From a virus, in IMG/VR virus record IMGVR_UViG_3300046167_000873, positions 86,921 to 150,920 of that record: a stretch of 64,000 nt of DNA. One strand, written 5' to 3'. Of this stretch, positions 26,540-33,392 are shown piece by piece (the first letter of the stretch is position 1; each line of letters begins with the position of its first letter). The notes beneath the pieces are model-generated. The model was not told where the DNA came from and searched no databases. It saw only the letters and a program-made list of their open reading frames with translations. The translations under genes and the position numbers were made by a program.

Positions 26540-27541
26540 TTACGCCGCTTCGGCGTACTCGCAAGCCAGACCAAGGGCTTCGATATTTGTGTTCTTGTTG
26601 GCACCATACCATGTTGACTGCAGACGTGTATCTGCGCTGTTGCCTAATGTGTGGTTAGTCATATAAGTTACAGCGTTATATGCTGCCCACCATGATCCAC
26701 GACCAAGATCTGCACCAGGTTGTGTATCAATTACTTCAAGAGCATTAACTGCATTTCGTGAAAGCACGTTTTCACCTTTACGAATTTTGTTCATCATCTC
26801 TTCAAACGAAACAACATCGTTTTTTGTTGTCTTAGGAAAGACTCGAGCGAAGTACTCAGTCAGCTTCTCTTGAGAGAATCGCTTAGAACTTAAGAACTCA
26901 GATGCTTCTCGATATGTTTCCATGTGCTTTGAAGCAGCATCGAGTGCAGCCTTTACTTTCTCAACATCAAACTCTTGACGGTGATTCACTGAGATACCGA
27001 GTTCAGCTTTACCACTAAGAGCGAGTGAGAGAGTATTGTTGCACACAACACGAGTTGGTGTAAACCGTACATCAACACCACGACCATAATTATGTGGATT
27101 AGAAAGCAGCATATAGGATTCTACTTCGTCTTTACCACCGAACAGTGAAAAGGTTTCATTGACTTTTGCCAAGCCCCAAATGATTTTGCCTTCTTTCAAA
27201 GAACCAGCAGTGTGCATAGTCATACCACCTGCTTTTACATAATCATCGAAGAAGTTAAACGCGTCTTCGTTTTGTACTGGAATCCACTGATCACCAACAA
27301 CATCAAGTACTTTGTTATCAGAAGAACGCACTAACGCTTTCTTGCCAGGTACCGTAATTGTTTCATCACCGACATTAGTTTGCAGTGGGAATCGCTCAAC
27401 TGACCAATCAAGACCGGCAGCTTCCATGATTTCTTGAGGTGTTAGATTATCACCAACCCTTACACCAAGACCGTGCCAAGGAAGATCACCTGCGTAGGCC
27501 ATCTGAGCTTGACCGTTAATAATTTCCAATTCGTGACTCAT
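26540..27541 (-). CDS. DUF932 protein
   Basis: The 333-residue protein is a DUF932 (phage/plasmid-like) member: AGDLPWHGLGVRV near the N-terminus, GDQWIPVQNEDAFNFFDD, MLLSNPHNYGRGVDVRFTPTRVVCNNTL and ending YNAVTYMTNH with TRLQSTWYGAN. The family is common in phages and conjugative plasmids, of unknown function and linked by some to DNA or nucleic acid metabolism. A dedicated promoter lies at 27607-27635. Confidence 0.92.
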   Translation of the reverse strand: MSHELEIINGQAQMAYAGDLPWHGLGVRVGDNLTPQEIMEAAGLDWSVERFPLQTNVGDETITVPGKKALVRSSDNKVLDVVGDQWIPVQNEDAFNFFDDYVKAGGMTMHTAGSLKEGKIIWGLAKVNETFSLFGGKDEVESYMLLSNPHNYGRGVDVRFTPTRVVCNNTLSLALSGKAELGISVNHRQEFDVEKVKAALDAASKHMETYREASEFLSSKRFSQEKLTEYFARVFPKTTKNDVVSFEEMMNKIRKGENVLSRNAVNALEVIDTQPGADLGRGSWWAAYNAVTYMTNHTLGNSADTRLQSTWYGANKNTNIEALGLACEYAEAA

Positions 27542-27606
27542 AATATTACCCTTTATTAATTTAAGTTTTAACGCTTTTTAACTTCATGTTCTCACATGAT
27601 GAAGAC

Positions 27607-27635
27607 ATTCTATATAGACTAACTTACCTTGTACA
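27607..27635 (-). promoter_or_regulatory. Promoter for the DUF932 gene
   Basis: Minus strand TGTACA, 17 bases, TAGAAT. The transcript would begin near 27600 with a leader of about 60 bases. Confidence 0.6.
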
Positions 27636-27662
27636 CATTTTTTTTAACAAATATCTTCTCCT

Positions 27663-27881
27663 TCATTCTTCCGAAAATGTTACGTTAGGTGGTACTTGCT
27701 TACCTATGGCAGTCCAGTAATCTCGACACCATATTCGTGTCTTGAGTATCTGTAGTCGGGTCATCTCTTTGATGACAGGGTCTAGTTCATTCTGAAACAA
27801 GCGGTCTAACTCTTTAGTAATCGCATTCTCAAATATGTGGTATGGATGACGTCCATTACTGAACCCTAGTATCTCACTCAT
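27663..27881 (-). CDS. Small hypothetical protein
   Basis: 72 residues, starting MSEILGFSNGRHPYHIF and helical in the middle (LDPVIKEMTRLQILKTRIW). It overlaps the previous gene's stop by four bases (ATGA). Last gene of a coupled run of small genes before the 27541-27663 promoter region. Unrecognised. Confidence 0.65.
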   Translation of the reverse strand: MSEILGFSNGRHPYHIFENAITKELDRLFQNELDPVIKEMTRLQILKTRIWCRDYWTAIGKQVPPNVTFSEE

Positions 27882-28162
27882 CTTTTAAAATTCCTCAAGA
27901 TATGATTATCGATTGCTGCATCCAGTTTAGGATCTAGATCAAGACCTTTGATCTCGAGTTTGCGACCAAACTCCATGGCATATGAAACGACATAACTTTT
28001 CATTCTCTCACGCCACTCAATTTCTGCAAGTGAATCCAACATGGCGTTTCTTTTTTCTATGTCCTCTTGTATCTCCTTTTTGGCATCAGGAGAGTGTTTC
28101 ATGAGGACTTCCACCATGCTTTGTAACTGTGTGATTTTACTTTCAAGTAGGTTCATATTCAT
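27878..28162 (-). CDS. Small hypothetical helical protein
   Basis: 94 residues from ATG 28162, chosen because that ATG overlaps the stop of the gene at 28159-28323 (ATGA). The N-terminal half is coiled-coil-like (MNLLESKITQLQSMVEVLMKH). Unrecognised; coupled to both neighbours. Confidence 0.65.
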   Translation of the reverse strand: MNMNLLESKITQLQSMVEVLMKHSPDAKKEIQEDIEKRNAMLDSLAEIEWRERMKSYVVSYAMEFGRKLEIKGLDLDPKLDAAIDNHILRNFKR

Positions 28163-28323
28163 TTCCAAGCTTCCCATCTTGTTGTATGAGTAGTGCACTC
28201 AATAAACTTGATAAGAACGTCATCTACCTGCACTAAACGTTCTACTATGGATAACCACAAGTCATGCTTTGTCTTGCATTCGTGGATTGGTATTGCTAAC
28301 TCACCGCTCTTAATTAATGTCAT
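28159..28323 (-). CDS. Small hypothetical protein (54 aa)
   Basis: The frame from ATG 28323 encodes MTLIKSGELAIPIHECKTKH and a helical WLSIVERLVQVDDVLIKF segment. It overlaps its neighbours by ATGA on both sides (28320-28323 and 28159-28162), which strongly supports it. A GGAGAGGAAA site lies upstream. Unrecognised. Confidence 0.65.
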   Translation of the reverse strand: MTLIKSGELAIPIHECKTKHDLWLSIVERLVQVDDVLIKFIECTTHTTRWEAWK

Positions 28324-28508
28324 AATTTATATTTTCCTCTCCACATCTCACTAAAAAATAAATCAATCGATTCGCCTGTGTGTACTACCATTGCCATGAA
28401 ATCTACGCCATATCTTTTTTCTATGACAACCTTGCTACCTGCATTAGGATGCACTTTAAAAGGATGCACGTAATAGTACTCACCAACTTTAACATCTTGA
28501 GGACTCAC
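28320..28508 (-). CDS. Small beta-rich hypothetical protein
   Basis: 62 residues: DVKVGEYYYVHPFKVHPNAGSKVVIEKRY and HTGESIDLFFSEM suggest a small SH3-like barrel. Overlaps both neighbours by ATGA. Unrecognised. Confidence 0.65.
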   Translation of the reverse strand: MSPQDVKVGEYYYVHPFKVHPNAGSKVVIEKRYGVDFMAMVVHTGESIDLFFSEMWRGKYKL

Positions 28509-28762
28509 GCGTATTCCTTTATGATGGCAGTTGCTAACATAAACAAAGATACTACGTTAAGAATAATAAGTGCGCGATCTTTCCACATGATGCTGACCCA
28601 CAACCATAGAGCTACACCAAAGAATCCAACAACCAAATCAAAATCACGATACTCAACACCCGCAGCTCTAAAAGCCAGGGAAGTTAGAATCAATATGGAT
28701 GCTAGCCATTTAACGTACCAATCAAAATTGTTTGGGTACCACTTAGAATCAGGCTTGCTCAT
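28505..28762 (-). CDS. Small membrane protein (three helices)
   Basis: 85 residues with hydrophobic segments at about 19-33, 43-56 and 66-80 (WLASILILTSLAFRA, VVGFFGVALWLWV, LIILNVVSLFMLATAI). Ends in a short Lys/Glu tail. ATGA overlap with the downstream gene. Probably inserts in the host inner membrane; role unknown. Confidence 0.7.
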   Translation of the reverse strand: MSKPDSKWYPNNFDWYVKWLASILILTSLAFRAAGVEYRDFDLVVGFFGVALWLWVSIMWKDRALIILNVVSLFMLATAIIKEYA

Positions 28763-28908
28763 TTAATTTGACCCATAATTCTACGGTACTGGTGACGTGC
28801 GATATAGAACAAGTCATCAGCCTGATACTCGTCAAGGTTGTGTTGATTGATGGCGTACTGGTTGCTTGAGTCTTCATAATATGTCTTATATATTGATCTA
28901 TAAGATAG
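28759..28908 (-). pseudogene. Open frame without a start codon, possibly disrupted gene
   Basis: The frame encodes YYEDSSNQYAINQHNLDEYQ and DDLFYIARHQYRRIMGQIK, ends with TGA overlapping the ATG of the membrane protein gene, and looks coding, but contains no ATG, GTG or TTG until a TTG 18 codons before its end. The alternative ATG frame (from 28877) gives a Ser/Thr-rich 42-residue peptide that looks like a shadow. A perfect 11-bp inverted repeat lies exactly where the start should be. Confidence 0.45.
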
Positions 28909-28932
28909 TTATTTGTTCATAATATAAGACAT
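28881..28932. repeat. Perfect 11-bp inverted repeat
   Basis: ATGTCTTATAT at 28881-28891 and ATATAAGACAT at 28922-28932, separated by 30 bases. It spans the end of the 45-residue gene and the missing start of the next frame. Confidence 0.8.
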
Positions 28933-29035
28933 TATGGTCTAAAAGCACTATAACGTCCAGAGCTTCAGTCCACGTGTACGCGCCTCTTTTAAGATTTACT
29001 GCTGTAGTAACAGCAGCTAACATATCATCTGTCAT
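28898..29035 (-). CDS. Small hypothetical protein (45 aa)
   Basis: The frame from ATG 29035 begins MTDDMLAAVTTAVNLKRGAY and continues WTEALDVIVLLDH. GAGGAGGAAGA immediately upstream is a very strong ribosome-binding site, and the ATG overlaps the previous TGA. It ends within the inverted repeat loop, so its original C-terminus may have been altered. Unrecognised. Confidence 0.6.
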   Translation of the reverse strand: MTDDMLAAVTTAVNLKRGAYTWTEALDVIVLLDHNVLYYEQITIL

Positions 29036-29184
29036 TCTTCCTCCTCAATCCATGCCTGTATGTAATTATTCGAAAACATAGTTTCCGCGATACGATTAGC
29101 GGCCTGCCAGTCAATAGCCTGAATCGTTATCCTGCCTAGTGTGCCTTCGGTGGTGTGTATCAGATCAATAGTATAAGTTTTCAT
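29032..29184 (-). CDS. Small hypothetical protein (50 aa)
   Basis: MKTYTIDLIHTTEGTLGRIT, IQAIDWQAANRIAETMF and an acidic end. The strand-helix-like pattern of a small ferredoxin-like domain is possible. Ribosome-binding site GGAG in the preceding gene's end, ATGA overlap with the next gene. Confidence 0.65.
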   Translation of the reverse strand: MKTYTIDLIHTTEGTLGRITIQAIDWQAANRIAETMFSNNYIQAWIEEEE

Positions 29185-29190
29185 GATTCA

Positions 29191-29337
29191 TCAAACTCCA
29201 TCTTCTTGTATTTCATAAGACACCCAGCGCCAGTCCAACATAAACTCACCATGGCTCTGCGCGTCACTCTGGCAGTCATAGGGGCCTTCTGGATCTAGCT
29301 CCCCTCCGTCTCGGTCAAACATTACCACCCAGTACAT
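29191..29337 (-). CDS. Small acidic hypothetical protein (48 aa)
   Basis: Start chosen at ATG 29337 (MYWVVMFDRDGGELDPEG), ten bases after GAGGAG; the longer in-frame form would overlap the previous gene. YDCQSDAQSHGEFMLDWRW is distinctive but unrecognised. Confidence 0.6.
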   Translation of the reverse strand: MYWVVMFDRDGGELDPEGPYDCQSDAQSHGEFMLDWRWVSYEIQEDGV

Positions 29338-29377
29338 TATTCGTTCTCCTCTACAGGCATTGCTAGTGCCTAGTTCG

Positions 29378-29599
29378 TTAGCAGCCTTGGTCGTGATCCT
29401 TCTTGGCCTCGTCCCAAGCCACATCACACATCTCAGCGATAATGTCGGCCTGCAGGGAGTCAGTTACGTCGTTAGTGCCGAGTGTTGCTTTAACAACAAT
29501 TGAAAAAGGGTCTAACTGTCCGTCCTTATTGTGCCAGTAGACCACGTATTTAGCGTCCTGACCGTAAAAGATGAAACTCTTAATTAGTCCTTGCTTCAT
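29378..29599 (-). CDS. Small hypothetical protein (73 aa), promoter-proximal
   Basis: Starts MKQGLIKSFIFYGQDAKYVV at 29599, behind the AGAGACAAAATATT ribosome-binding leader shared with other module copies. Ends AWDEAKKDHDQGC. Beta-strand-rich N-terminal half, helical end. Unrecognised. Confidence 0.65.
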   Translation of the reverse strand: MKQGLIKSFIFYGQDAKYVVYWHNKDGQLDPFSIVVKATLGTNDVTDSLQADIIAEMCDVAWDEAKKDHDQGC

Positions 29600-29634
29600 A
29601 ATATTTTGTCTCTTCAATTAAAGTTGATGAAACC

Positions 29635-29663
29635 ATTCTACAATAGTTTTTTTGAGAAGTAAA
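29635..29663 (-). promoter_or_regulatory. Sigma70-like promoter, module copy 2
   Basis: Minus strand TTTACT, 17 bases, TAGAAT, followed by a shortened copy of the common leader. Confidence 0.8.
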
Positions 29664-29673
29664 CACATTTTAT

Positions 29674-29883
29674 TCACTCTCCCTCCAACTCTCCTACTCT
29701 TTCAAACTTTGGATCTTCTTGTTGTGTTACCTTCCACACCACACCTTCCGAGATAAACACTGTACCGCGGTAGTCATTATCACGTAGCTGCTTCGATAAC
29801 TTAGATTTGCGGCTATGCAAATTTAGATCCGCCTTTCCAATTCGCTGTGATTCTTCAAGCAACTTCTCTAGTTGTTTAATCAT
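29674..29883 (-). CDS. Small hypothetical protein (69 aa)
   Basis: Start at ATG 29883 (MIKQLEKLLEESQRIG), overlapping the end of the upstream gene region only slightly. Charged helix followed by YRGTVFISEGVVWKVTQQ beta region. Unrecognised; last gene before the copy 2 promoter. Confidence 0.6.
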   Translation of the reverse strand: MIKQLEKLLEESQRIGKADLNLHSRKSKLSKQLRDNDYRGTVFISEGVVWKVTQQEDPKFERVGELEGE

Positions 29884-29885
29884 TA

Positions 29886-30134
29886 TTAATCCGCCCATTC
29901 ACTGTAAGTCATCAACGTTCCAAACTTTTTGAGTAATCCTTTTTCGACAGCTTTCATTTCTATGTCACGCATCTTTTTTTCACAATCCCTCACCACCTTG
30001 GCAGACGGTGTCATACTTGTACCATTTTTACGTATTGTAGGGAAATTTGATGAATCATTACGATAGTAAACTCTTGCCTCTCCAAGCATTCTACTACGAT
30101 AACATAGCTCATAGAGAATTTCTTTTTTCTTCAT
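29886..30134 (-). CDS. Small basic hypothetical protein (82 aa)
   Basis: KKKEILYELCYRSRMLGEARVYYRND, then TPSAKVVRDCEKKMRDIEMKAVEKG. Strongly basic and largely helical. Start has no clear ribosome-binding site in front. Unrecognised. Confidence 0.6.
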   Translation of the reverse strand: MKKKEILYELCYRSRMLGEARVYYRNDSSNFPTIRKNGTSMTPSAKVVRDCEKKMRDIEMKAVEKGLLKKFGTLMTYSEWAD

Positions 30135-30141
30135 AGTATGT

Positions 30142-30477
30142 TTATCCTTCTTTCTCTAGATCCCAAACACCACGTCTGTCTTTGGCATCAGGCAGTCTAT
30201 TGCGAATTACCCAGGTATGTCCATTCTTTTCAGCCTCTTGAAATATCATTGCTGTTATAAAGAATCCGCCAATCACTAGAAGATGACCGCCTACGCTGTA
30301 GATGCCATAATAGATAGTATAACCTGCCCATGCAGTAAAAATTGCAGACCACATTACACTGAGATAAAACATCAGAATAAACTGAGTGTACGGGCTGGGT
30401 ATATGCCGCAAAGGATTGATCTTTAGATCGAAGAAAAAGTTATATAAATCGTAAATCCAAAATCCTACTTTCTTCAT
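30142..30477 (-). CDS. Small membrane protein (111 aa)
   Basis: Start at ATG 30477 (MKKVGFWIYDLYNFF), one base overlapping the previous stop and preceded by GGAGAAAAC. Hydrophobic helices at about 32-50 and 60-80 (YTQFILMFYLSVMWSAIF, GGHLLVIGGFFITAMIF). The end is charged (LPDAKDRRGVWDLEKEG). Function unknown. Confidence 0.7.
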   Translation of the reverse strand: MKKVGFWIYDLYNFFFDLKINPLRHIPSPYTQFILMFYLSVMWSAIFTAWAGYTIYYGIYSVGGHLLVIGGFFITAMIFQEAEKNGHTWVIRNRLPDAKDRRGVWDLEKEG

Positions 30478-30941
30478 TATTGGTTTTCTCCATTTAACCA
30501 CTTTTGTGCTTGTTCAGGCGTGAGACGATATCGTCTAATGCCGTTATCGGTTCTGTACAAATCCCATTGGTCCTGATCTTCCCAGTTCTTCAACTTGGAA
30601 TCGTCGTTAGTTGTAAGGATGTATTGTACGTGCGGGAATACTTCAGGACAAGAAAGCGTCACCCAATCGAATGGATCAATTTTGACGATGTCGTCTTCAG
30701 TAAACGTCCAACTGGCCACAATTATAGGCTGGTGCCACTTTTGATATTGCTCTGCGGTGAGGTGATACCGTGGAATACCACCACCATTATCACTTTCACT
30801 GATCCGGTGCAATCGCCATTCATCTTCATCTTCCCAGTTATGATTATCCGCCCTTTTCTCTATACACATATGAGGCGAGCAGTCGGATGACATCGCGACG
30901 AACTCAAAGTGGGGTTTGTTTGGGGTTTCTGTTTTACTCAT
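30477..30941 (-). CDS. Protein with two NWED-type repeats
   Basis: The 154-residue protein starts at ATG 30941 (MSKTETPNKPHFEF) behind CAGGAG. It contains two copies of one motif: NWEDEDEWRLHRI...PRYHLTAEQYQKW and NWEDQDQWDLYRTDNGIRRYRLTPEQAQKW. The same unit appears once in the upstream neighbour. No family recognised. Coupled to neighbours by ATGA and a one-base overlap. Confidence 0.65.
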   Translation of the reverse strand: MSKTETPNKPHFEFVAMSSDCSPHMCIEKRADNHNWEDEDEWRLHRISESDNGGGIPRYHLTAEQYQKWHQPIIVASWTFTEDDIVKIDPFDWVTLSCPEVFPHVQYILTTNDDSKLKNWEDQDQWDLYRTDNGIRRYRLTPEQAQKWLNGENQ

Positions 30942-31171
30942 TGAGGTTTCTCCTGTTTGGTACGGAACTTTTCCCATTGCTCGGCAGTGAGATGATACCG
31001 TCTATACCCACCGGACGTCGTGGTCGAAAGACCGAGGTCTTGCCATTCGTCTTCATCTTCCCAGTTTAAGACCGAGCCAGACCTTTTTTCCACTCTAATA
31101 CTAAAAGGCGGCTCTGGCTTATCCCACGAAAACACTACAAAGTTGTCATCAAAGTTGTCATCATCATTCAT
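30938..31171 (-). CDS. Protein with one NWED-type repeat
   Basis: 77 residues: an acidic N-terminus (MNDDDNFDDNFVVF), then NWEDEDEWQDLGL and YRRYHLTAEQWEKF, a single copy of the unit doubled in the next gene. Suggests intragenic and intergenic duplication. Function unknown. Confidence 0.65.
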   Translation of the reverse strand: MNDDDNFDDNFVVFSWDKPEPPFSIRVEKRSGSVLNWEDEDEWQDLGLSTTTSGGYRRYHLTAEQWEKFRTKQEKPQ

Positions 31172-31391
31172 TTAAATCTCTCCTTAGTTCTTCAGTCCAC
31201 TCTTCGAGTTGTCCTAGATCTATACCGTATTGAGCTTTAAACGCTGCGCCCGGCGTCATATTCTGGAATTTGCCATCGGCAGCCTGTATTGATTCTCTCG
31301 AATTCAGCTCAAATATCTTGGTAAGATATTTTATCTCCCACATTGTTGAGAGCATTTGATCTTTAATTAAAGTTAAATCTTGGGATTTCAT
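31164..31391 (-). CDS. Small helical hypothetical protein (75 aa)
   Basis: Charged helices (LTLIKDQMLSTMWEIKYLTKIF, QLEEWTEELRRDLNE) with a middle GAAFKAQYGIDLG segment. Stop and start overlaps tie it to both neighbours. Unrecognised. Confidence 0.6.
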   Translation of the reverse strand: MKSQDLTLIKDQMLSTMWEIKYLTKIFELNSRESIQAADGKFQNMTPGAAFKAQYGIDLGQLEEWTEELRRDLNE

Positions 31392-31555
31392 TTCTTGTTC
31401 CTCGTTTTACACTTGCCGCTCATACACATCGGGCAGTAGTGCTTTCTATCTTCGTGCTCAAAACCATACGCTATTATAACACTACATCCGTCACAGAGCA
31501 AGGCTCCTCTACCGCCATTAAACTTGACTTGTGCAATCTTATACTTGCTCGCCAT
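31388..31555 (-). CDS. Small zinc-ribbon protein
   Basis: Start at ATG 31555 (MASKYKIAQVKFNGGRG). CDGC and CPMC pairs, 18 residues apart, form a treble-clef or ribbon-type zinc site; the Lys/Arg-rich end (MSGKCKTRNKK) could bind nucleic acid. ATGA overlap with the downstream gene. Confidence 0.75.
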   Translation of the reverse strand: MASKYKIAQVKFNGGRGALLCDGCSVIIAYGFEHEDRKHYCPMCMSGKCKTRNKK

Positions 31556-31764
31556 TAGGCTATGATCCACTCGTGGTCTTCTTCACTCGGCCACAATGTA
31601 AGTGTTTCTACACGACGTTTTTCTGCATAGTCATGTGTGTACCACGTACCACCTTCAACTGACCAATTCTGAACATCACAAAATATCTGTCCATCTTCTT
31701 TGAATACTTCGACACTAGCTTCTACTTCAAGGAGGCCGGTTTCGTGAATTACATTAAAAACCAT
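31555..31764 (-). CDS. Hypothetical protein, paralogue of 32732-32932
   Basis: 69 residues from ATG 31764, behind the common module leader (GAGAGAAAATATT). MVFNVIHETGLLEVEASVEV is clearly similar to MQLEVILEQGVIEVSANVWV of the gene at 32732-32932. Both follow the same promoter module, so gene and promoter probably duplicated together. Confidence 0.65.
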   Translation of the reverse strand: MVFNVIHETGLLEVEASVEVFKEDGQIFCDVQNWSVEGGTWYTHDYAEKRRVETLTLWPSEEDHEWIIA

Positions 31765-31811
31765 AATATTTTCTCTCTTCAATTAAGTGGTTAACTTCAT
31801 TTGATGTAACC

Positions 31812-31840
31812 ATTCTACGATAGTTTTTTTAACAAGTAAA
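31812..31840 (-). promoter_or_regulatory. Sigma70-like promoter, module copy 3
   Basis: Minus strand TTTACT, 17 bases, TAGAAT; leader forms a GGTTA/TAACC stem and ends GAGAGAAAATATT before ATG 31764. Confidence 0.85.
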
Positions 31841-31847
31841 CACTTTT

Positions 31848-32072
31848 TTAAATTTCTCGAGGCAACGGCATCCAATGAGTAAACTTCTCATCCCATGCAA
31901 AACTATCCTTGAAAATATTGTACGTGTCACCGTACGCCCCATTACATAAATGGTAGGTTTTACCATTCATATCGATTATCTCTCCGACAACGATTAGCGG
32001 CCGATTTTCATCGAATATCTTTATTAGCACGATGTTCTGATCACGCGGGGTTTTTGCGTTAATAAGTTCCAT
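31848..32072 (-). CDS. DUF551-like protein
   Basis: 74 residues; start at ATG 32072, six bases after AAGGAG, preferred over the ATG two codons upstream. The C-terminal HWMPLP motif is the DUF551 signature, and PLIVVGEIIDMNGKTY fits the beta core. The family is typical for phages, of unknown function. Confidence 0.7.
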   Translation of the reverse strand: MELINAKTPRDQNIVLIKIFDENRPLIVVGEIIDMNGKTYHLCNGAYGDTYNIFKDSFAWDEKFTHWMPLPREI

Positions 32073-32082
32073 GCTCATCTCC

Positions 32083-32319
32083 TTAGTTAGCGCCTACGCT
32101 AATTCGATTTTCAAAGCGAGTGAGCATTAAGAACTCTTGTGCTTTGATGCCAAAGTTTTGAAGCTCTGAAGTGTGGTAACCGCCAGGCGAATACACTTTA
32201 ACGGTGTCTTCACTATCCATCAGCTGCATCGTCACTTCATGCTGAATAGGATCGATACCATTTAGCTTTGCACCAACTTGAGCAATAACCCAACCATCTT
32301 GCATTTTAAATTCACTCAT
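32083..32319 (-). CDS. Small hypothetical protein (78 aa)
   Basis: Beta-rich (GWVIAQVGAKLNGI, HEVTMQLMDSEDTVKVYSPGGYHT) with a good AAAGGAG site. Four bases from the DUF551-like gene. Unrecognised. Confidence 0.62.
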   Translation of the reverse strand: MSEFKMQDGWVIAQVGAKLNGIDPIQHEVTMQLMDSEDTVKVYSPGGYHTSELQNFGIKAQEFLMLTRFENRISVGAN

Positions 32320-32332
32320 AGGTAGTTCTCCT

Positions 32333-32497
32333 TTAGTTTGTGTTATTCATGCACAGTAGATCAGTTTTTAACTCAGCTAAATAAGCTAGAGTTTCTTCAG
32401 TGATCGTATCTGGGCGGACGCTGTTGACATAGTTGATACAGTCAATTGCAGTTTTAAGTGCAGTCAATTTCTCTTGCGGATTAGAAATCTCCTTCAT
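32333..32497 (-). CDS. Small helical hypothetical protein (54 aa)
   Basis: The frame from ATG 32497 (MKEISNPQEKLTALKTAIDC) continues TITEETLAYLAELKTDLL, a helical hairpin. It overlaps the previous gene by 17 bases; GAGGCG upstream may serve as ribosome-binding site. Unrecognised. Confidence 0.5.
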   Translation of the reverse strand: MKEISNPQEKLTALKTAIDCINYVNSVRPDTITEETLAYLAELKTDLLCMNNTN

Positions 32498-32729
32498 GAT
32501 TTAAACGCCTCTTTACGTAATCAATGTCGTATTCAATAGTCGACCATAAAACATTTTTATCTGTTACCTGCCTATTAACTTTGGTAAATCCAGCCGGTAT
32601 AACCTCAGGCTGTTCTATACCATCGCATAATATAAGTTCTGCAAGTTCATTGATTTCACGCTTTGCATCAGCACATGTAACGCGAGAATGTAGCTGACGC
32701 AATTTTTCATAGATCTCTAGTTGATTCAT
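32481..32729 (-). CDS. Small hypothetical protein (82 aa)
   Basis: MNQLEIYEKLRQLHSRVTCA and REINELAELILCDG are helical; the end (NVLWSTIEYDIDYVKRRLN) is mixed. Two bases after the previous stop. Unrecognised. Confidence 0.62.
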   Translation of the reverse strand: MNQLEIYEKLRQLHSRVTCADAKREINELAELILCDGIEQPEVIPAGFTKVNRQVTDKNVLWSTIEYDIDYVKRRLNHEGDF

Positions 32730-32731
32730 AA

Positions 32732-32932
32732 TTACTCCGCAAATCCTGATTCATACTCTTCTTCAGCTAGTTCACACAGAAGCGCGTAAAGAGCATCTGA
32801 AGGAGCGGCCTTCATTTCTTGGCCTTCTAACCACCACTTCATAACTTCACTAGCATCTTCTCGCGCAGGATCAACCCACACATTAGCAGAAACTTCAATA
32901 ACGCCTTGTTCCAAAATAACTTCTAATTGCAT
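32732..32932 (-). CDS. Hypothetical protein, paralogue of 31555-31764
   Basis: 66 residues from ATG 32932, behind a copy of the promoter leader. MQLEVILEQGVIEVSANVWV matches the start of the gene at 31555-31764. The acidic helical C-terminus (ALYALLCELAEEEYES) differs. Confidence 0.65.
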   Translation of the reverse strand: MQLEVILEQGVIEVSANVWVDPAREDASEVMKWWLEGQEMKAAPSDALYALLCELAEEEYESGFAE

Positions 32933-32978
32933 AATATTTTCTCGCTTCAATCAATGGTTAACTTCATTTGATGTAACC

Positions 32979-33007
32979 ATTCTACAATAGTTTTTTTAAC
33001 AAGTAAA
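32979..33007 (-). promoter_or_regulatory. Sigma70-like promoter, module copy 4 (extended)
   Basis: Minus strand TTTACT, 17 bases, TAGAAT. Upstream similarity to copy 6 extends further, through TTTGACAAATAAG to an ATGCATCGGGATCATCAT block (33028-33046). Confidence 0.85.
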
Positions 33008-33054
33008 CACTTATTTGTCAAAAAAGATGATGATCCCGATGCATGACTGTGGCC

Positions 33055-33360
33055 CTAGCCCCAATGCAATTTAGCGTTGCTAAGGTCATGGGCTGACCAG
33101 CCCAACCCACTACACAAAAACGTATCAGCGGCGTCAGCCCAATTCATTCTGCCTAGAGTAGAACCTAGCTTCACCTCGACACCATCCTTGTGCGCGGACC
33201 AGGCGCGTCGCTCATTCCACTCACCAGCATCGATCACATCGGATCGCTCAAGCGTCCAACCGTTCTCGTTGATTAGGTCGAGCAGAAACCCCTTGGAGCC
33301 GACAAAAGAACTGCGACGGCCGTGGAGAGTTCCATGTATTCGGTTACCTGACTTAGCCAC
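33055..33360 (-). CDS. Hypothetical protein, more GC-rich than its neighbours
   Basis: 101 residues from a GTG start behind AAGGGGAAG. Contains RRSSFVGSKGFLLDLINENGW and WNERRAWSAHKDG, then WADAADTFLCSGLGWS. Its codons are visibly richer in G and C than those of surrounding genes, which suggests recent transfer. Unrecognised. Confidence 0.6.
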   Translation of the reverse strand: MAKSGNRIHGTLHGRRSSFVGSKGFLLDLINENGWTLERSDVIDAGEWNERRAWSAHKDGVEVKLGSTLGRMNWADAADTFLCSGLGWSAHDLSNAKLHWG

Positions 33361-33392
33361 AATCTTCCCCTTAGAGTTGAATTTCAGTAAAA

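Noticed and set aside
28380-28766. Plus-strand frame of 128 residues
   Set aside because: Antisense to coupled minus-strand genes at 28320-28762; composition typical of a shadow frame.
28759-28877. 42-residue ATG frame (MKTQATSTPS...)
   Set aside because: Ser/Thr-rich and overlapping the more protein-like frame that is coupled to the next gene; judged a shadow.
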